This document shows positions 8,938 to 18,800 of a stretch of DNA of 64,000 nt, piece by piece; positions within the stretch are counted from its first letter, which is position 1; every line of letters begins with the position of its first letter. Source of the stretch: Ignavibacteriaceae bacterium (GTDB lineage: Bacteria > Bacteroidota > Ignavibacteria > Ignavibacteriales > Ignavibacteriaceae). The DNA lies in NCBI GenBank assembly GCA_023229425.1, contig JALNZG010000003.1:310001-374000 (forward strand). Reading direction: 5' to 3'. The notes beneath the pieces are model-generated. The model saw nothing but the letters and a program-made list of their open reading frames with translations. It searched no databases and had not been told where the DNA came from. The position numbers were made by a program, and so were the translations under genes.

Positions 8938-10104
8938 TTAACTTTTCAAAAATTCTGCAATAGTTTCAACCACAAACTTCAACTGGTCTTCAGTTAATTC
9001 AGGGAAGATAGGTAATGCAATGGTATTGCTTGCGGCACTATTTGAAACCGGAAAATCATCATCTTGGAAATTAAGATTAGCAAAACATTCCTGGCGATGG
9101 AATGGAACCGGATAATAAATTTCAGTTCCTATTTCTTTTTCAGCCAAATATTTGCGGAGTGCATCTCTCTTTTCAACTCTGATAACGTACTGATTATAAA
9201 TATGATAATTCTTAACACCGGCATTTTTATAAACTGCTTTTGGAAGTAGCACTATATTCTTCTCACCAAAAATAAGTTTCCCTTCATCTTCAGCAAGTCC
9301 CGCATCAATAAAAAGTTTTGTGTACAACTTTGCATTTTGTCTTCTTTTTTCAGACCAATTTTCAAGGAATGGGAGTTTAACATTTAGAATAGCTGCCTGG
9401 ATTTCATCAATTCTGAAATTTCCACCGATAACTTTGTGATAATATTTTGGCTTACCACCGTGAACGCGCATGATCTTTAACATTTCTCCCAACTCATCAT
9501 CATCAGTAACCACTAATCCGCCATCGCCGAAACAACCGAGATTTTTACTGGGAAAAAATGAATAGCAGCCAATATCTCCAATGGTTCCGACTTTCTTCCC
9601 ATCTTTATATTGAACGCCGATTGCTTGTGCCCCGTCTTCAACAACTTTTAATTGATGTTTCTTTGCGATCGCCATAATTTCATCCATCGCAGTGCTTTGT
9701 CCGTAAAGATGAACTGGAATTATCGCCTTGGTTCTTGGCGTGATATGCTTTTCAATAATATTCGGATCGAGATTAAAAGTAACGGGATCAATGTCCGCAA
9801 AAACAGGGATTGCATTTAAACGGGAGACGACCCCGGCAGTTGCAAAAAATGAAAAAGTTGGAACAATAACTTCATCACCGGGTTGAATATTTAGAGCCAT
9901 AAGGGCAAGAAGTAACGCATCGGTTCCCGATGATACACCAATTGCATATTTACAGCCGAGATATTCTTTTAAAGAAGATTCAAGTTTTTCAACTTCTTTT
10001 CCGAGAATAAAGTATTGCGATTCAGCTACAAGGATAAGAGCTTCATCAAGCTCTTTTTTGTGCGATAAATATTGAAGTTTTAGATCTAATAAAGGTACTT
10101 TCAT
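8938..10104 (-). CDS. DegT/DnrJ/EryC1/StrS family PLP-dependent sugar aminotransferase
   Basis: A 388-residue aminotransferase of the family that aminates nucleotide-linked keto-sugars for lipopolysaccharide, capsule or glycoprotein glycans. The PLP site is visible: VVEDGAQAIG with D157 contacting the pyridine nitrogen, and CYSFFPSKNLGCFGDGG with K187 forming the Schiff base. The N-terminus VPLLDLKLQYLSHKKEL is typical of the family. No other nucleotide-sugar genes are adjacent, so the particular sugar cannot be named. It is flanked by the lhgO hairpin and mgtE and is likely transcribed alone. Confidence 0.93.
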   Translation of the reverse strand: MKVPLLDLKLQYLSHKKELDEALILVAESQYFILGKEVEKLESSLKEYLGCKYAIGVSSGTDALLLALMALNIQPGDEVIVPTFSFFATAGVVSRLNAIPVFADIDPVTFNLDPNIIEKHITPRTKAIIPVHLYGQSTAMDEIMAIAKKHQLKVVEDGAQAIGVQYKDGKKVGTIGDIGCYSFFPSKNLGCFGDGGLVVTDDDELGEMLKIMRVHGGKPKYYHKVIGGNFRIDEIQAAILNVKLPFLENWSEKRRQNAKLYTKLFIDAGLAEDEGKLIFGEKNIVLLPKAVYKNAGVKNYHIYNQYVIRVEKRDALRKYLAEKEIGTEIYYPVPFHRQECFANLNFQDDDFPVSNSAASNTIALPIFPELTEDQLKFVVETIAEFLKS

Positions 10105-10189
10105 AATGTTTTTCTCTTTTATTTATAGTGAATTTTAATCTTAATTATGTTAAGGGATTAAATTCTCTTTCTTGTGAAAAGAATTCTTT

Positions 10190-11569
10190 TTATAGTAATG
10201 TTCCTTTTAATAACAGTAATGCAATTGAAAAATAAATCATCAATCCGGTAACATCCACCAATGTTGCAACAAATGGGGCGGAAGATACAGCAGGATCAAA
10301 TCCGATTTTTTTCAGTACAAGTGGAAGCATCGAACCCATTAATGTTCCCCAAAGAACAACTCCGATTAAAGCAAAGCCAACTGTAAAAGCAATCGGAAGC
10401 CAATGCGGGCCATAAATACCGGTGAAGTTTTGCCAAAGGGTTATACGCAGAAACCCAAGAACAGCTAAAATTGTTCCGAGAACTAATCCTGAGATTATTT
10501 CCCTTTTCATAACGAAATACCAATCCCTGATACTCACTTCACCTAAAGATAAAGCTCGTATAACAAGTGTGGCTGCTTGAGAACCTGAATTTCCTCCACT
10601 GGAAATAATCAAAGGAACAAATAGGGCAAGAACTACGGCTTTACTTATTTCATTTTCAAAAAATCCCATTGCGGAAGCAGTAAACAATTCACCAATAAAG
10701 AGAATGCTGAGCCAACCGGCCCGCTTCTTAATCATTTGTAATAAGGGAATTGCAGCGTAAGAATCATCCAACGCTTCAACAGCGCCAAGTTTTTGAAAAT
10801 CTTCAGTCGCTTCTTCTTCCGCAACATCTAAAACGTCATCAACTGTTACTATGCCGACTAAAATGCCTGATGAGTCAGTAACAGGTAAAGCGATTCTATC
10901 ATATTTTTTAAAAACTTCAACAGCTTTTTCCTGGTCGTCAAACACTTGAAGATAAGTAAAATTGCCATCCATCAATTCAGTTACACTTAACTCAAGCGGG
11001 GCTAAGAGAAATTCTCCGATTCTAATATCATCAATTAATTTACCTTTTTCGTTAGTAACGTATATGATGTTAAGTGTTTCAATATCCTTTCCATACTTTC
11101 GAATATGGTCTAGAACTTCTTGTACCGACCATTCCTCGCGAATTGCCAAATAATCTGGAGTCATTAATCGCCCGACACTATTTTCAGGATAGCCTAAAAG
11201 AGATTGAGCAATATGTCGTTCTTTGATAGAAAGGAGATTCATCATCTGCTTTAGTACCGATGCTGGAACTTCTTCCAGCATGGCGGTTCTATCATCAGGG
11301 GACATGTCATTTAGAATAAAGGCAACTTCTTCATTCCCAAGAGCTTTAAGAAGGGAAAGCTGGACATCAACTTCTAAATATTCAAAGGTGTCAGTTGCAA
11401 TATCTTTAGGAAGAATTCTGAAAAGAATGGCTTGTTCGTAATCGGGTAAGTCGGAAAGTAAATCAGCTATATCAGCCGGAGTCCAACCAAGTAAAATCTC
11501 TTTCAAAGAGGAGAAATCACGGGAATTAATTAAATCTTTAATTTCCGGTTGTAAAATTTGTCCCAGCAT
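10190..11569 (-). CDS. mgtE: Magnesium transporter MgtE
   Basis: A 459-residue MgtE channel. The cytoplasmic N domain (about 1-130) contains the acidic helical repeats typical of the Mg2+ sensor (LGNEEVAFILNDMSPDDRTA). It is followed by two CBS domains (about 135-255, with the conserved IALPVTDSSGILVGIVTVDD) and five C-terminal membrane helices (about 280-459) that form the pore, including SSGGNSGSQAATLVIRAL and LPLVLKKIGFDPAVSSAPF. The length is standard. It imports Mg2+ and closes when cytoplasmic Mg2+ is high. No Mg2+ riboswitch is evident in the short leader shared with the divergent tRNA-Lys. Confidence 0.96.
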   Translation of the reverse strand: MLGQILQPEIKDLINSRDFSSLKEILLGWTPADIADLLSDLPDYEQAILFRILPKDIATDTFEYLEVDVQLSLLKALGNEEVAFILNDMSPDDRTAMLEEVPASVLKQMMNLLSIKERHIAQSLLGYPENSVGRLMTPDYLAIREEWSVQEVLDHIRKYGKDIETLNIIYVTNEKGKLIDDIRIGEFLLAPLELSVTELMDGNFTYLQVFDDQEKAVEVFKKYDRIALPVTDSSGILVGIVTVDDVLDVAEEEATEDFQKLGAVEALDDSYAAIPLLQMIKKRAGWLSILFIGELFTASAMGFFENEISKAVVLALFVPLIISSGGNSGSQAATLVIRALSLGEVSIRDWYFVMKREIISGLVLGTILAVLGFLRITLWQNFTGIYGPHWLPIAFTVGFALIGVVLWGTLMGSMLPLVLKKIGFDPAVSSAPFVATLVDVTGLMIYFSIALLLLKGTLL

Positions 11570-11670
11570 ATCGGTTTCCTAATCTTGATGAACAATTCTA
11601 CATTGGGTTATAACTTTTTATAATTAAAGGAATTCATTTGCATAATCAAATGATCTATTCGAAAAAATTT

Positions 11671-11700
11671 TTGATTTCTAAAAATATAGTATTAAATTTG
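11671..11700 (+). promoter_or_regulatory. Bacteroidota-type promoter of tRNA-Lys
   Basis: TTG (11671-11673), a 19-base spacer and TAAATTTG (11693-11700) match exactly the -33 TTG / -7 TAnnTTTG promoter known for the primary sigma factor of Bacteroidota. The tRNA begins 22 bases further on, a plausible distance. Confidence 0.7.
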
Positions 11701-11721
11701 CAATTCAAAATTAATTTGAAC

Positions 11722-11793
11722 GGGCGCGTAGCTCAGTGGTAGAGCAACACCCTTTTAAGGTGAAGGTCGGTGGTTCGAGCCCACCCGTGCTCA
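11722..11793 (+). tRNA. tRNA-Lys (anticodon TTT)
   Basis: A full cloverleaf can be drawn. The seven-pair acceptor stem is GGGCGCG with CGTGCTC (two G-U pairs). The D arm is GCTC/GAGC. The anticodon arm has the loop CTTTTAA with anticodon TTT; its outermost pair is mismatched (A27-A43). The T arm is GGTGG-TTCGAGC-CCACC. The discriminator is A and CCA is not encoded. It is preceded by a consensus promoter and followed by a terminator, so it forms its own transcription unit. Confidence 0.97.
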
Positions 11794-11797
11794 CAAT

Positions 11798-11830
11798 AAA
11801 GCCTCAATACATTTCGTTTTGGGGCTTTTT
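11798..11830 (+). terminator. Intrinsic terminator of tRNA-Lys
   Basis: Stem AAAGCCTCAATAC with GTTTTGGGGCTTT (two non-Watson-Crick positions) followed by a run of T residues, starting a few bases after the tRNA. Confidence 0.75.
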
Positions 11831-12018
11831 TATTTTAAATTTAGATTATTTCTTGCCTAAGTATTTTAAAGTAAACCTTTTTTAAAGCATGGTGAATGTG
11901 TGCTTAGATTGATGCTTAATTTTCAATTTATATTGCGAACTATTCTGTGAAAACGTTTTAACGATTTCCATTCAACCGTCCAATCATACAATGGTTTTAA
12001 TCAGTATTTCTTAAATAT

Positions 12019-13911
12019 TTAATCATGCCTCAAGTTCTTCGTAAGGTGATAAAACAAATATTTTTTCAATATTTCATCCTTACCGTAAACATCGTCTCTA
12101 AAATTTACGATTCCTTCCTCACTAACCCAGGCAGTGAAATAATCAATAAAAAGAGGAATGTTTTGATCGAGATTTACTTGAGTGGTTTTACCAAAACTGC
12201 AATTTCTTCTCAATTCATTTCGTTTCAAGCGGTATTCAGCGATTTTTGTTTTATCCGCTACCGGAGAGCCAATTTCAATTTTAATATAATCAGGCTCCCA
12301 TTTTGAGTGATTCTTCAAAACATAATATGCAAGGAGCAATGGTTTTTCCACCCTCACACAACCATGACTAACGGCTCTGTTGGCAGCAGAAAAAGGAGCT
12401 CTTGTCGGGGTATCGTGCAAGTAAATATCAAATTTATTTGTAAACATAAATTTAATTCTCCCTAAAGCATTACCCGCTCCCGGATCTTGTACAAAAGTAT
12501 AAGGAACGTTGTTCGGAGAAAATTTCTTTAAATTTACTGAATCTATACTTATCTCTTTCCCCCTATAAATTACTTTAAAATTTTCCTTCCGTAAGTAATT
12601 CGAATCCGAAATAGATTTTCGATAAAGTTCATCTCTTATAATACTTGTAGGAACCGTCCATGTTGGATTAAGTATCAAATGGGTGATTTTCCCATATAAC
12701 TGGGGAGTTTCCCAATCATTCGGTTTGTTGCGCCATGATTTTGTTTTTTCATATACCTTTAACCGGGCTTCAAAATTTGCAGGTCTTTTTTTGCCGGTGC
12801 AAACTTTGATCTTAAATTTTTCTTGTTTGTTTTCAATAATCCTGAGATGGAAGTCGGGAACGTTTACTAAAATGTATCGTGATCGGTCAGTATAACTTGT
12901 CCATCTGAATCTTTCCAAACTCATTTTAATTTTTTCAACATATTCTTTTGGAGAAGTATTGAGTTTTTCGAATGTTGATTTACCAAGGACTCCATCATCG
13001 GTTAGACCGTTTGCTCTCTGAAATTTAGCGATGGCTTTTACTAGTAACGAATCGTATGTGTCAAAAGCCTTTTGAGCAATCTTGGAAGTATCAACAAATC
13101 CAAGCAAAGCTAATCTTTCTATAACCGGTTTTAATTGATTGGATTTCTCATCAACTTTAAGTTTTTGGTTCATTAATGGAATTCTTTTCCAGTCAAGGCT
13201 CTTCAAGTTCTCGAAAATATTTAAGGCACTCTGCAATTTTTTATAGCGATCGCTTTTAGGTTTAATTGCATCTAGGTATTGAAAAATATTTTTCTGGTGG
13301 AAAGGTTTAAATATTTCTCTTTTGGTCGAATCAACAATGGGAATAAAATAACTATCGGAAAATATTTTTGTAGGATCAACTACACCGTAACGTAAATGAT
13401 AAGAGTACTTTAATACTGCGTCCGATAGGAGTAACTCCACATTTGCAAGATGAATATACCGGGCAGAATTATTTGTTATCGTACTGTCGTAAATTTTATC
13501 GTATTCTCTTTTTATCAAATCATAATTATACCGGTTTGGGGATAGCCCATGTTCCCATGATGCTTTAATGACACTCAACATAGAATCTATAAAATAATTA
13601 TCGTCGAAACTTTTTATGAATATCGGTTGGAAATCACCGCCCGCATAAAAATATTCTAAGGTGTCGAAGTACTCAACTTGAGAAAGAGGAGTTCGAAATG
13701 AAAAATCTTCATGATTAAATCTGTTTTGCAAAAACCGCTGATATTCAGCAGCAACAAATTTGTATTTAACATCAAACCCGGCTTTATCCTGTTTCGACTT
13801 ACAACCATAGCCAAAGAGGATTAAAATAATAATAGAGAACCAGTAAAAATTTCTACCCGCATCCTTAAACATCTTCTTATTGACCGGCAAAAGCATGGAA
13901 TAATTTTTCAT
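12019..13911 (-). CDS. L,D-transpeptidase (YcbB/LdtD-like), lipoprotein
   Basis: A 630-residue peptidoglycan cross-linking enzyme. A signal sequence ends in the lipobox FGYGC (C37), predicting a lipid anchor. A peptidoglycan-binding domain of PG_binding_1 type lies at about 255-320 (VKAIAKFQRANGLTDDGVLG), preceded by a long helical scaffold. The YkuD catalytic domain runs from about 345 to 545, with IYLHDTP (H499) and SHGCVRVEKP, whose C518 is the nucleophile. Such large enzymes form 3-3 cross-links between meso-diaminopimelate residues. The start could alternatively be Met14, just before the signal helix. It is divergent from recQ. Confidence 0.93.
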   Translation of the reverse strand: MKNYSMLLPVNKKMFKDAGRNFYWFSIIILILFGYGCKSKQDKAGFDVKYKFVAAEYQRFLQNRFNHEDFSFRTPLSQVEYFDTLEYFYAGGDFQPIFIKSFDDNYFIDSMLSVIKASWEHGLSPNRYNYDLIKREYDKIYDSTITNNSARYIHLANVELLLSDAVLKYSYHLRYGVVDPTKIFSDSYFIPIVDSTKREIFKPFHQKNIFQYLDAIKPKSDRYKKLQSALNIFENLKSLDWKRIPLMNQKLKVDEKSNQLKPVIERLALLGFVDTSKIAQKAFDTYDSLLVKAIAKFQRANGLTDDGVLGKSTFEKLNTSPKEYVEKIKMSLERFRWTSYTDRSRYILVNVPDFHLRIIENKQEKFKIKVCTGKKRPANFEARLKVYEKTKSWRNKPNDWETPQLYGKITHLILNPTWTVPTSIIRDELYRKSISDSNYLRKENFKVIYRGKEISIDSVNLKKFSPNNVPYTFVQDPGAGNALGRIKFMFTNKFDIYLHDTPTRAPFSAANRAVSHGCVRVEKPLLLAYYVLKNHSKWEPDYIKIEIGSPVADKTKIAEYRLKRNELRRNCSFGKTTQVNLDQNIPLFIDYFTAWVSEEGIVNFRDDVYGKDEILKKYLFYHLTKNLRHD

Positions 13912-14091
13912 AACTCTCTATTTTAATGGAGGAAGATAGATCATCTTGAATGAAAAGAAATATAATTAACCGTTTTTATTACAAGAATAATTCTAATTAG
14001 GATATCCTATTCAAAATTAATAAAATATTACCAAATATATTTTATTAATGGGAGTAGTTATAAATTGAGTCTAAAATTTTTAAGAGTAATA

Positions 14092-15531
14092 ATGTTGAAT
14101 CCAAAAGAAGCGCTAAATAAATATTTTAATCACCTTGAGTTCCGCGGCGAGCAGGAAAAGATAATAAATAGATTGATAAACGAACATGCTCACTGCCTTG
14201 TTCTAATGCCGACCGGTGGCGGTAAATCAATTTGTTACCAATTGCCGGCTTTATTATTTGAAGGCGGAACCATTGTGATCAGTCCGCTAATTGCGTTAAT
14301 GCAAGACCAGGTTGACGCGTTAAAGAGAAAAAATATTCCGGCAGAGTTTATTAATTCTACCGTTTCTGCCGATCAGCGACAAGAAAAATTACAAAGATTC
14401 GTCGAAGGGAAAGTTAAACTGCTCTATGTTACTCCTGAAAGATTTAGAAAACCGGAATTTATCGGAGCAATAAAAACCGCCAATGTATCCATGCTCGCAG
14501 TTGATGAAGCGCATTGTATTTCGGAATGGGGACACGATTTTAGACCTGATTATTCACGCATCGCTGAGTTTCGAAAGCTTTTGAATAATCCTCTTACTAT
14601 CGCGCTTACTGCAACTGCAACCGCCGATGTTCAGCGGGATATTATTACAAAACTTGGTTTATCAAACGATGAAATTAAAATTTTCCATGAAGGAATTGAG
14701 CGGCCAAATCTTCGCCTTGAAACCACAGAAGTGTTTGATGAAAAAGAAACGTTGAGCGCTATCATTAAAGTGCTTGATAAATATAACGGAGCAGGAATCA
14801 TTTACTTTGCTCTGATAAAAAAACTAGAATACTATTCGCAAATACTCCGGGACAAAGGTTACAGGCATGGAATTTATCACGGCAAACTTGATGCGAGCGA
14901 TAGAAAAAGAACGCAACGGAATTTTCTTTCCGGTAAACAAAATTTAATTCTTGCTACCAACGCTTTCGGAATGGGGATTGACAAACCGGATATTCGCTTT
15001 GTTATTCACGCTGAAGTTCCCTCTTCTATCGAGTCGTATTATCAAGAAATTGGTAGAGCAGGACGCGACGGAAATGATTCTTTGTGTATGCTTCTTTATA
15101 ACCAGGAAGACCTTTACACACAAATGGAATTTATTAAATGGGCTAATCCCGACGCGAATTATTATTTAGGGATGTACAATCTTTTAAGATCAAATTTGGA
15201 AGCCGCAAATTCGATGGGAGCTGATTATCTGCGCGAACAGATGAGTTTCAAAAACAGAAGTGATTTCCGTGTGGAAACCGTGCTTGCCATGCTTGACCGC
15301 TACGGCGTTACGGAAGGAGCCATCGAGAACAAAAACCTAACCATTGTTGATGAACTACCACACGAACTTCAAGATGAAACTTATCTGAAAGAAAAACTTC
15401 TGAACGATAACAAAAAACTTTTATCAATGGTGAATTATTTCAAATCAGAAACTTGCAGAAGAGTTTTTATTTCAGATTACTTCGGCTTCCCCGGAGAAAA
15501 ACCTTGCGGCAATTGTGATGTTTGTAATTGA
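14092..15531 (+). CDS. recQ: RecQ-family ATP-dependent DNA helicase, short form
   Basis: A 479-residue 3'-5' superfamily 2 helicase. Walker A is TGGGKS (41-46), the DEAH box is at 138-141 in AVDEAHCISEWGHDF, and motif VI is QEIGRAGRDG. The protein ends directly after the zinc-binding cysteines (PCGNCDVC), so the winged-helix RQC and HRDC domains of E. coli RecQ are missing. The frame extends upstream to a TTG at 14065, but ATG 14092 matches where RecQ proteins normally begin. It probably acts in recombination and fork repair; lack of RQC suggests different substrate handling. It stands alone downstream of the divergent L,D-transpeptidase gene. Confidence 0.92.
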   Translation: MLNPKEALNKYFNHLEFRGEQEKIINRLINEHAHCLVLMPTGGGKSICYQLPALLFEGGTIVISPLIALMQDQVDALKRKNIPAEFINSTVSADQRQEKLQRFVEGKVKLLYVTPERFRKPEFIGAIKTANVSMLAVDEAHCISEWGHDFRPDYSRIAEFRKLLNNPLTIALTATATADVQRDIITKLGLSNDEIKIFHEGIERPNLRLETTEVFDEKETLSAIIKVLDKYNGAGIIYFALIKKLEYYSQILRDKGYRHGIYHGKLDASDRKRTQRNFLSGKQNLILATNAFGMGIDKPDIRFVIHAEVPSSIESYYQEIGRAGRDGNDSLCMLLYNQEDLYTQMEFIKWANPDANYYLGMYNLLRSNLEAANSMGADYLREQMSFKNRSDFRVETVLAMLDRYGVTEGAIENKNLTIVDELPHELQDETYLKEKLLNDNKKLLSMVNYFKSETCRRVFISDYFGFPGEKPCGNCDVCN

Positions 15532-15580
15532 ACAAACACTTTGAATGATGAGTTTTACACATTGTTAAATGAAAAATTCG

Positions 15581-15753
15581 CAACGACAAGTGAGAGTTTC
15601 TCAAGGCTAAATAGGAAGCGATCAAAGTCAATCCGAAGTCTCGCAAAACTAATCTGAAAGTGAGCAAAGTCAATCGTGAATCTCGCAAAGCCAATCTTAA
15701 GTCTTGCAAAGGCAATCAGAAGGTGAGCAAAGTTATCTTTAAGAAGTGAAAAG
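15581..15753. repeat. Degenerate 21-bp-period tandem repeat (about 8 units)
   Basis: Units beginning CAAAG or a close variant start at 15581, 15602, 15623, 15644, 15665, 15686, 15707, 15728 and, weakly, 15749. The spacing is exactly 21 bases each time with no indel. The unit is approximately CAAAGYCAATCNNAAGTCTCG. It fills most of the 344-base gap between recQ and the giant fusion gene (15532-15875), where no gene is otherwise visible. The minus strand reads as leucine-rich heptads through most of it, but that frame runs back into recQ and is probably not a gene. Confidence 0.8.
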
Positions 15754-15875
15754 CGAAGAAAAAGGGCTATCTTGTAGAAATCGAAAAAGATTTTAGAGTC
15801 AAGGGATGTGGGTAAAGAAGTATGAATTACTCACCTTACGCAAACCAATGCGTATAGGGCATCTCAAAAAACTAT

Positions 15876-18800
15876 TTACCCGTTCTCACCGGTTAGGCGT
15901 GCAATTTGCAAGAGATAGAACCTTAAAAGATCCTGCTGTTTTGGCGATAATGCCTGCTCTTCAATTTTGATAATTCTCTCAACTTCTTTTATCGCACGGA
16001 TAATATTGATCGGCACTTCAACCATTCCTTCGGAAATAACAGAGAGATATTCAAAAGCGGCAGCGAGAAATTGATGCATGTTGTCATCATTTGACATTTT
16101 TAAGACGTTCGATAACTCGGTCGGAAGTTTTAATTTCATTGGCGCAAATGGAAGTTCTTTCGTTTGCGCATTGGAAGACAACGAATACAAAGCTATCGCT
16201 AATTCAACGAAACTCGCAACCCTCTGGGTTACCGGTTGTTCAAGCAAATACCACATTTTCGCGCGCCAAAATTTTACTTCTTCGGAAATAAAGAGAAGTT
16301 TTTTTATATCGTTAAACCATTTTGGATCAACAGTACCATTAATCGCGGAAAGAAAAACTTCGGGATTGGTATTGAAAAAATCCGGTTGCAGCACAATCGC
16401 TAAATCGGGACGAAGTGTTGGCAATAGATCGGAAATAAATTTATCTCCCTCAAAAAAATCCGTTACGTTCAATCCGTGCCTTCTCAAAAGCTCTCTCTGG
16501 AAAAGAATCAAATATTTGCCCAGCGAATCAAGGTCTTCCCTTAACGCAAGAAACGCTGAATTGCCAGCCGGGAACGCTTTTTCCATCCGGTTGAGATACG
16601 TTAAATCAACATCATGATAAATTCGCAAAGTGTGTAATATTTCATAAACCGGAAGGTTGGGTAAAATTCTATCTTCTATTAATGTAACGCTTTCGCCCAT
16701 GTCAAAATACTTTTGCGAAAAACTATCCAGCGCGCGGAACAAGCCGGTTGTTAGCTGGTTAATACCCAGCACCGCTGTTTGCGATTGATTATGTGAGATC
16801 GCGCGAAGCAGGCTTCCGTAACGTGAAAAGGGAATTGTCTCCGCGATCCTTTCAAGTATTTTCTGACCTGCGCCGCCGGAACCTCCCTGCCCCGGACGTA
16901 TCGTAGGTCTATCTCTAAGAGGCGGAGTAGTACGTGAAATGAAATAAGAAACAATATGAATACCGACGACATCCTCTTCCCTACCGTAGAGAATTTGCCT
17001 AAAGTTCTCGGTAGCGATAGATAAAAATTCGTCGAAGAGGATTTCTTTTCTTCCTACTGTAAGCCGCTCCAATTCTTTTAAACCACGTGTTTTAAACTGA
17101 AGCCGGGTTTCTAGAAGAGGTTCACCAGCACGCTTAATTTCATTTTCATAAAACTTCTGCGCTTCTTTTATGTGATAGAGCAGTTGAGCTAAATCATGAA
17201 CGGAAATGTGACGCAGCTTTTCGGAAATATTACTCTGAAATGTGCGCAGATCACCGCCGGCAAAAACTCCCAGCAAAGGAGTCGCCGCGTATTCCGTACT
17301 CTTTTTTGTTGACGCATTTAAATGTTTGGAAAATCTTTTTATCGAATCGGCTGAATTAATAAACGCGGGCTGACCGACAACATGCGAGTAATACCCGCCT
17401 TGACGCTGCATTGGTTCACCGCTCCCCATTTTCATTCTGACAATACCGTTCAACCCTTTTTCCGCAAGCCAACTCGTCAATTCGTACTTCGCATCTTTGT
17501 ACAAATTCATTCCGGCGGTTTGACCTACTTGTTGACTTAAATCAGATCCGGCGACAAAGATTTCGGTAATGATCTCAGCAAACCGTTCGCCGGTTTCTTG
17601 ATTCAATCTTCTGCTTTGTAACGAGTATTCCCAAATTTTATTCAGATAATTTTTAAGATTCTTTACCGAAATAATATCTTCAAACAAAGGGATCAGCCAG
17701 ATAGCGGGAATTTCCAGATCACGATTATCGCGAAGGATTTGTTCCCGGTGCGCGCGCATTTTTCTATCAAGCGAAATCAATGCTTCAGGCTTTGTAGACA
17801 TACTCACCTGCAGAGCCATAACCATTCCGGGATTGCCGTACTTCCCCGCGATCTCATTAATCTCAACCATGTTGTGAATTGTGGTATCAATGGCAAATTG
17901 ATCTTGAGCGGTGATCAACTTTTGATGAATACGAGGAGTTATTATGAAACGTTTTAACAGGTCTTTATACAAACACGCTTCCAGCGCAAGTTCTCTATTG
18001 TTGATATTCTTTTGAATCGAAGGAAGCGATACACGAAGCGCTTTTCTTATTTTTTTATTTAATGAAAAATAATATTCAAGCGCATCTTTTCTTTGTTTAC
18101 GAAGTTCCAGCATCTTCCGTTCGAGGCGGTCGTTATGATGCCACAATGAGGTTAGTGGATCTTGCGCGATATGAAGCCGCATTCCCATTCGTCTGATTTT
18201 TCCCGGTTTCAAATTAAACGGAAGAATTCCCCTAAATCTTTTTTCAAGTTGATGAGTGAGCTCCGATATTTCATTCAACAAATTTGAAAAGCGTTTGTTC
18301 GTCTCCGGAAGTTTTTCAATTTCATGGAGAAGCATCAAGTCGATCTTAACGGATCTATCGGTCTTTAAAAGAATCTGAAGCAGTCTGCACTGCCGGGCAA
18401 CATTTTCAATGAGCACCGCCGCAACTAAACTATGTCCTTGCCCTGACGGTCTGTTGCTTCCATCCCAATCTCCCCAAAAAGAGAGAAACGTTTGGAATGG
18501 TTTGTCGGAGTGCAAGTTGGTGAAATTTTCCGCCGCAATTATTGAATTTAGATCGAGGACTAATTCCCGCGGCTCTTGACTAGAAACAATCGCCACATTC
18601 AATCCGAGAAATTCTTTTATTAATTCATCCGCAGTTTTTTGGAGCAGCACAGGGAGAATATTTTCATTTTTAATTACACGTTCGATTAATTCTTCAAACA
18701 ACAAATCAACTTTGAGCGAATACATTTGCGTAGGATGAACCGTTCGATCATATAACCGCTGCTTGAACTCTTTTTCTCTTCTCTCCACGCTGTCTTTAGA

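Noticed and set aside
11570..11670. Mg2+ riboswitch upstream of mgtE
   Set aside because: The leader is short and shows no M-box-like structure.
14065..14091. TTG start for RecQ
   Set aside because: ATG 14092 matches the usual RecQ N-terminus; the nine extra residues are not family-like, though GGGAG upstream keeps it possible.
15467..15715. 82-codon minus-strand frame with leucine-rich heptads
   Set aside because: It overlaps the 3' end of recQ, begins at a TTG without a ribosome-binding site, and its repeats simply reflect the 21-bp DNA repeat.
15581..15753. CRISPR array
   Set aside because: The period is only 21 bases with no distinct constant repeat and variable spacer, and no cas genes are present.
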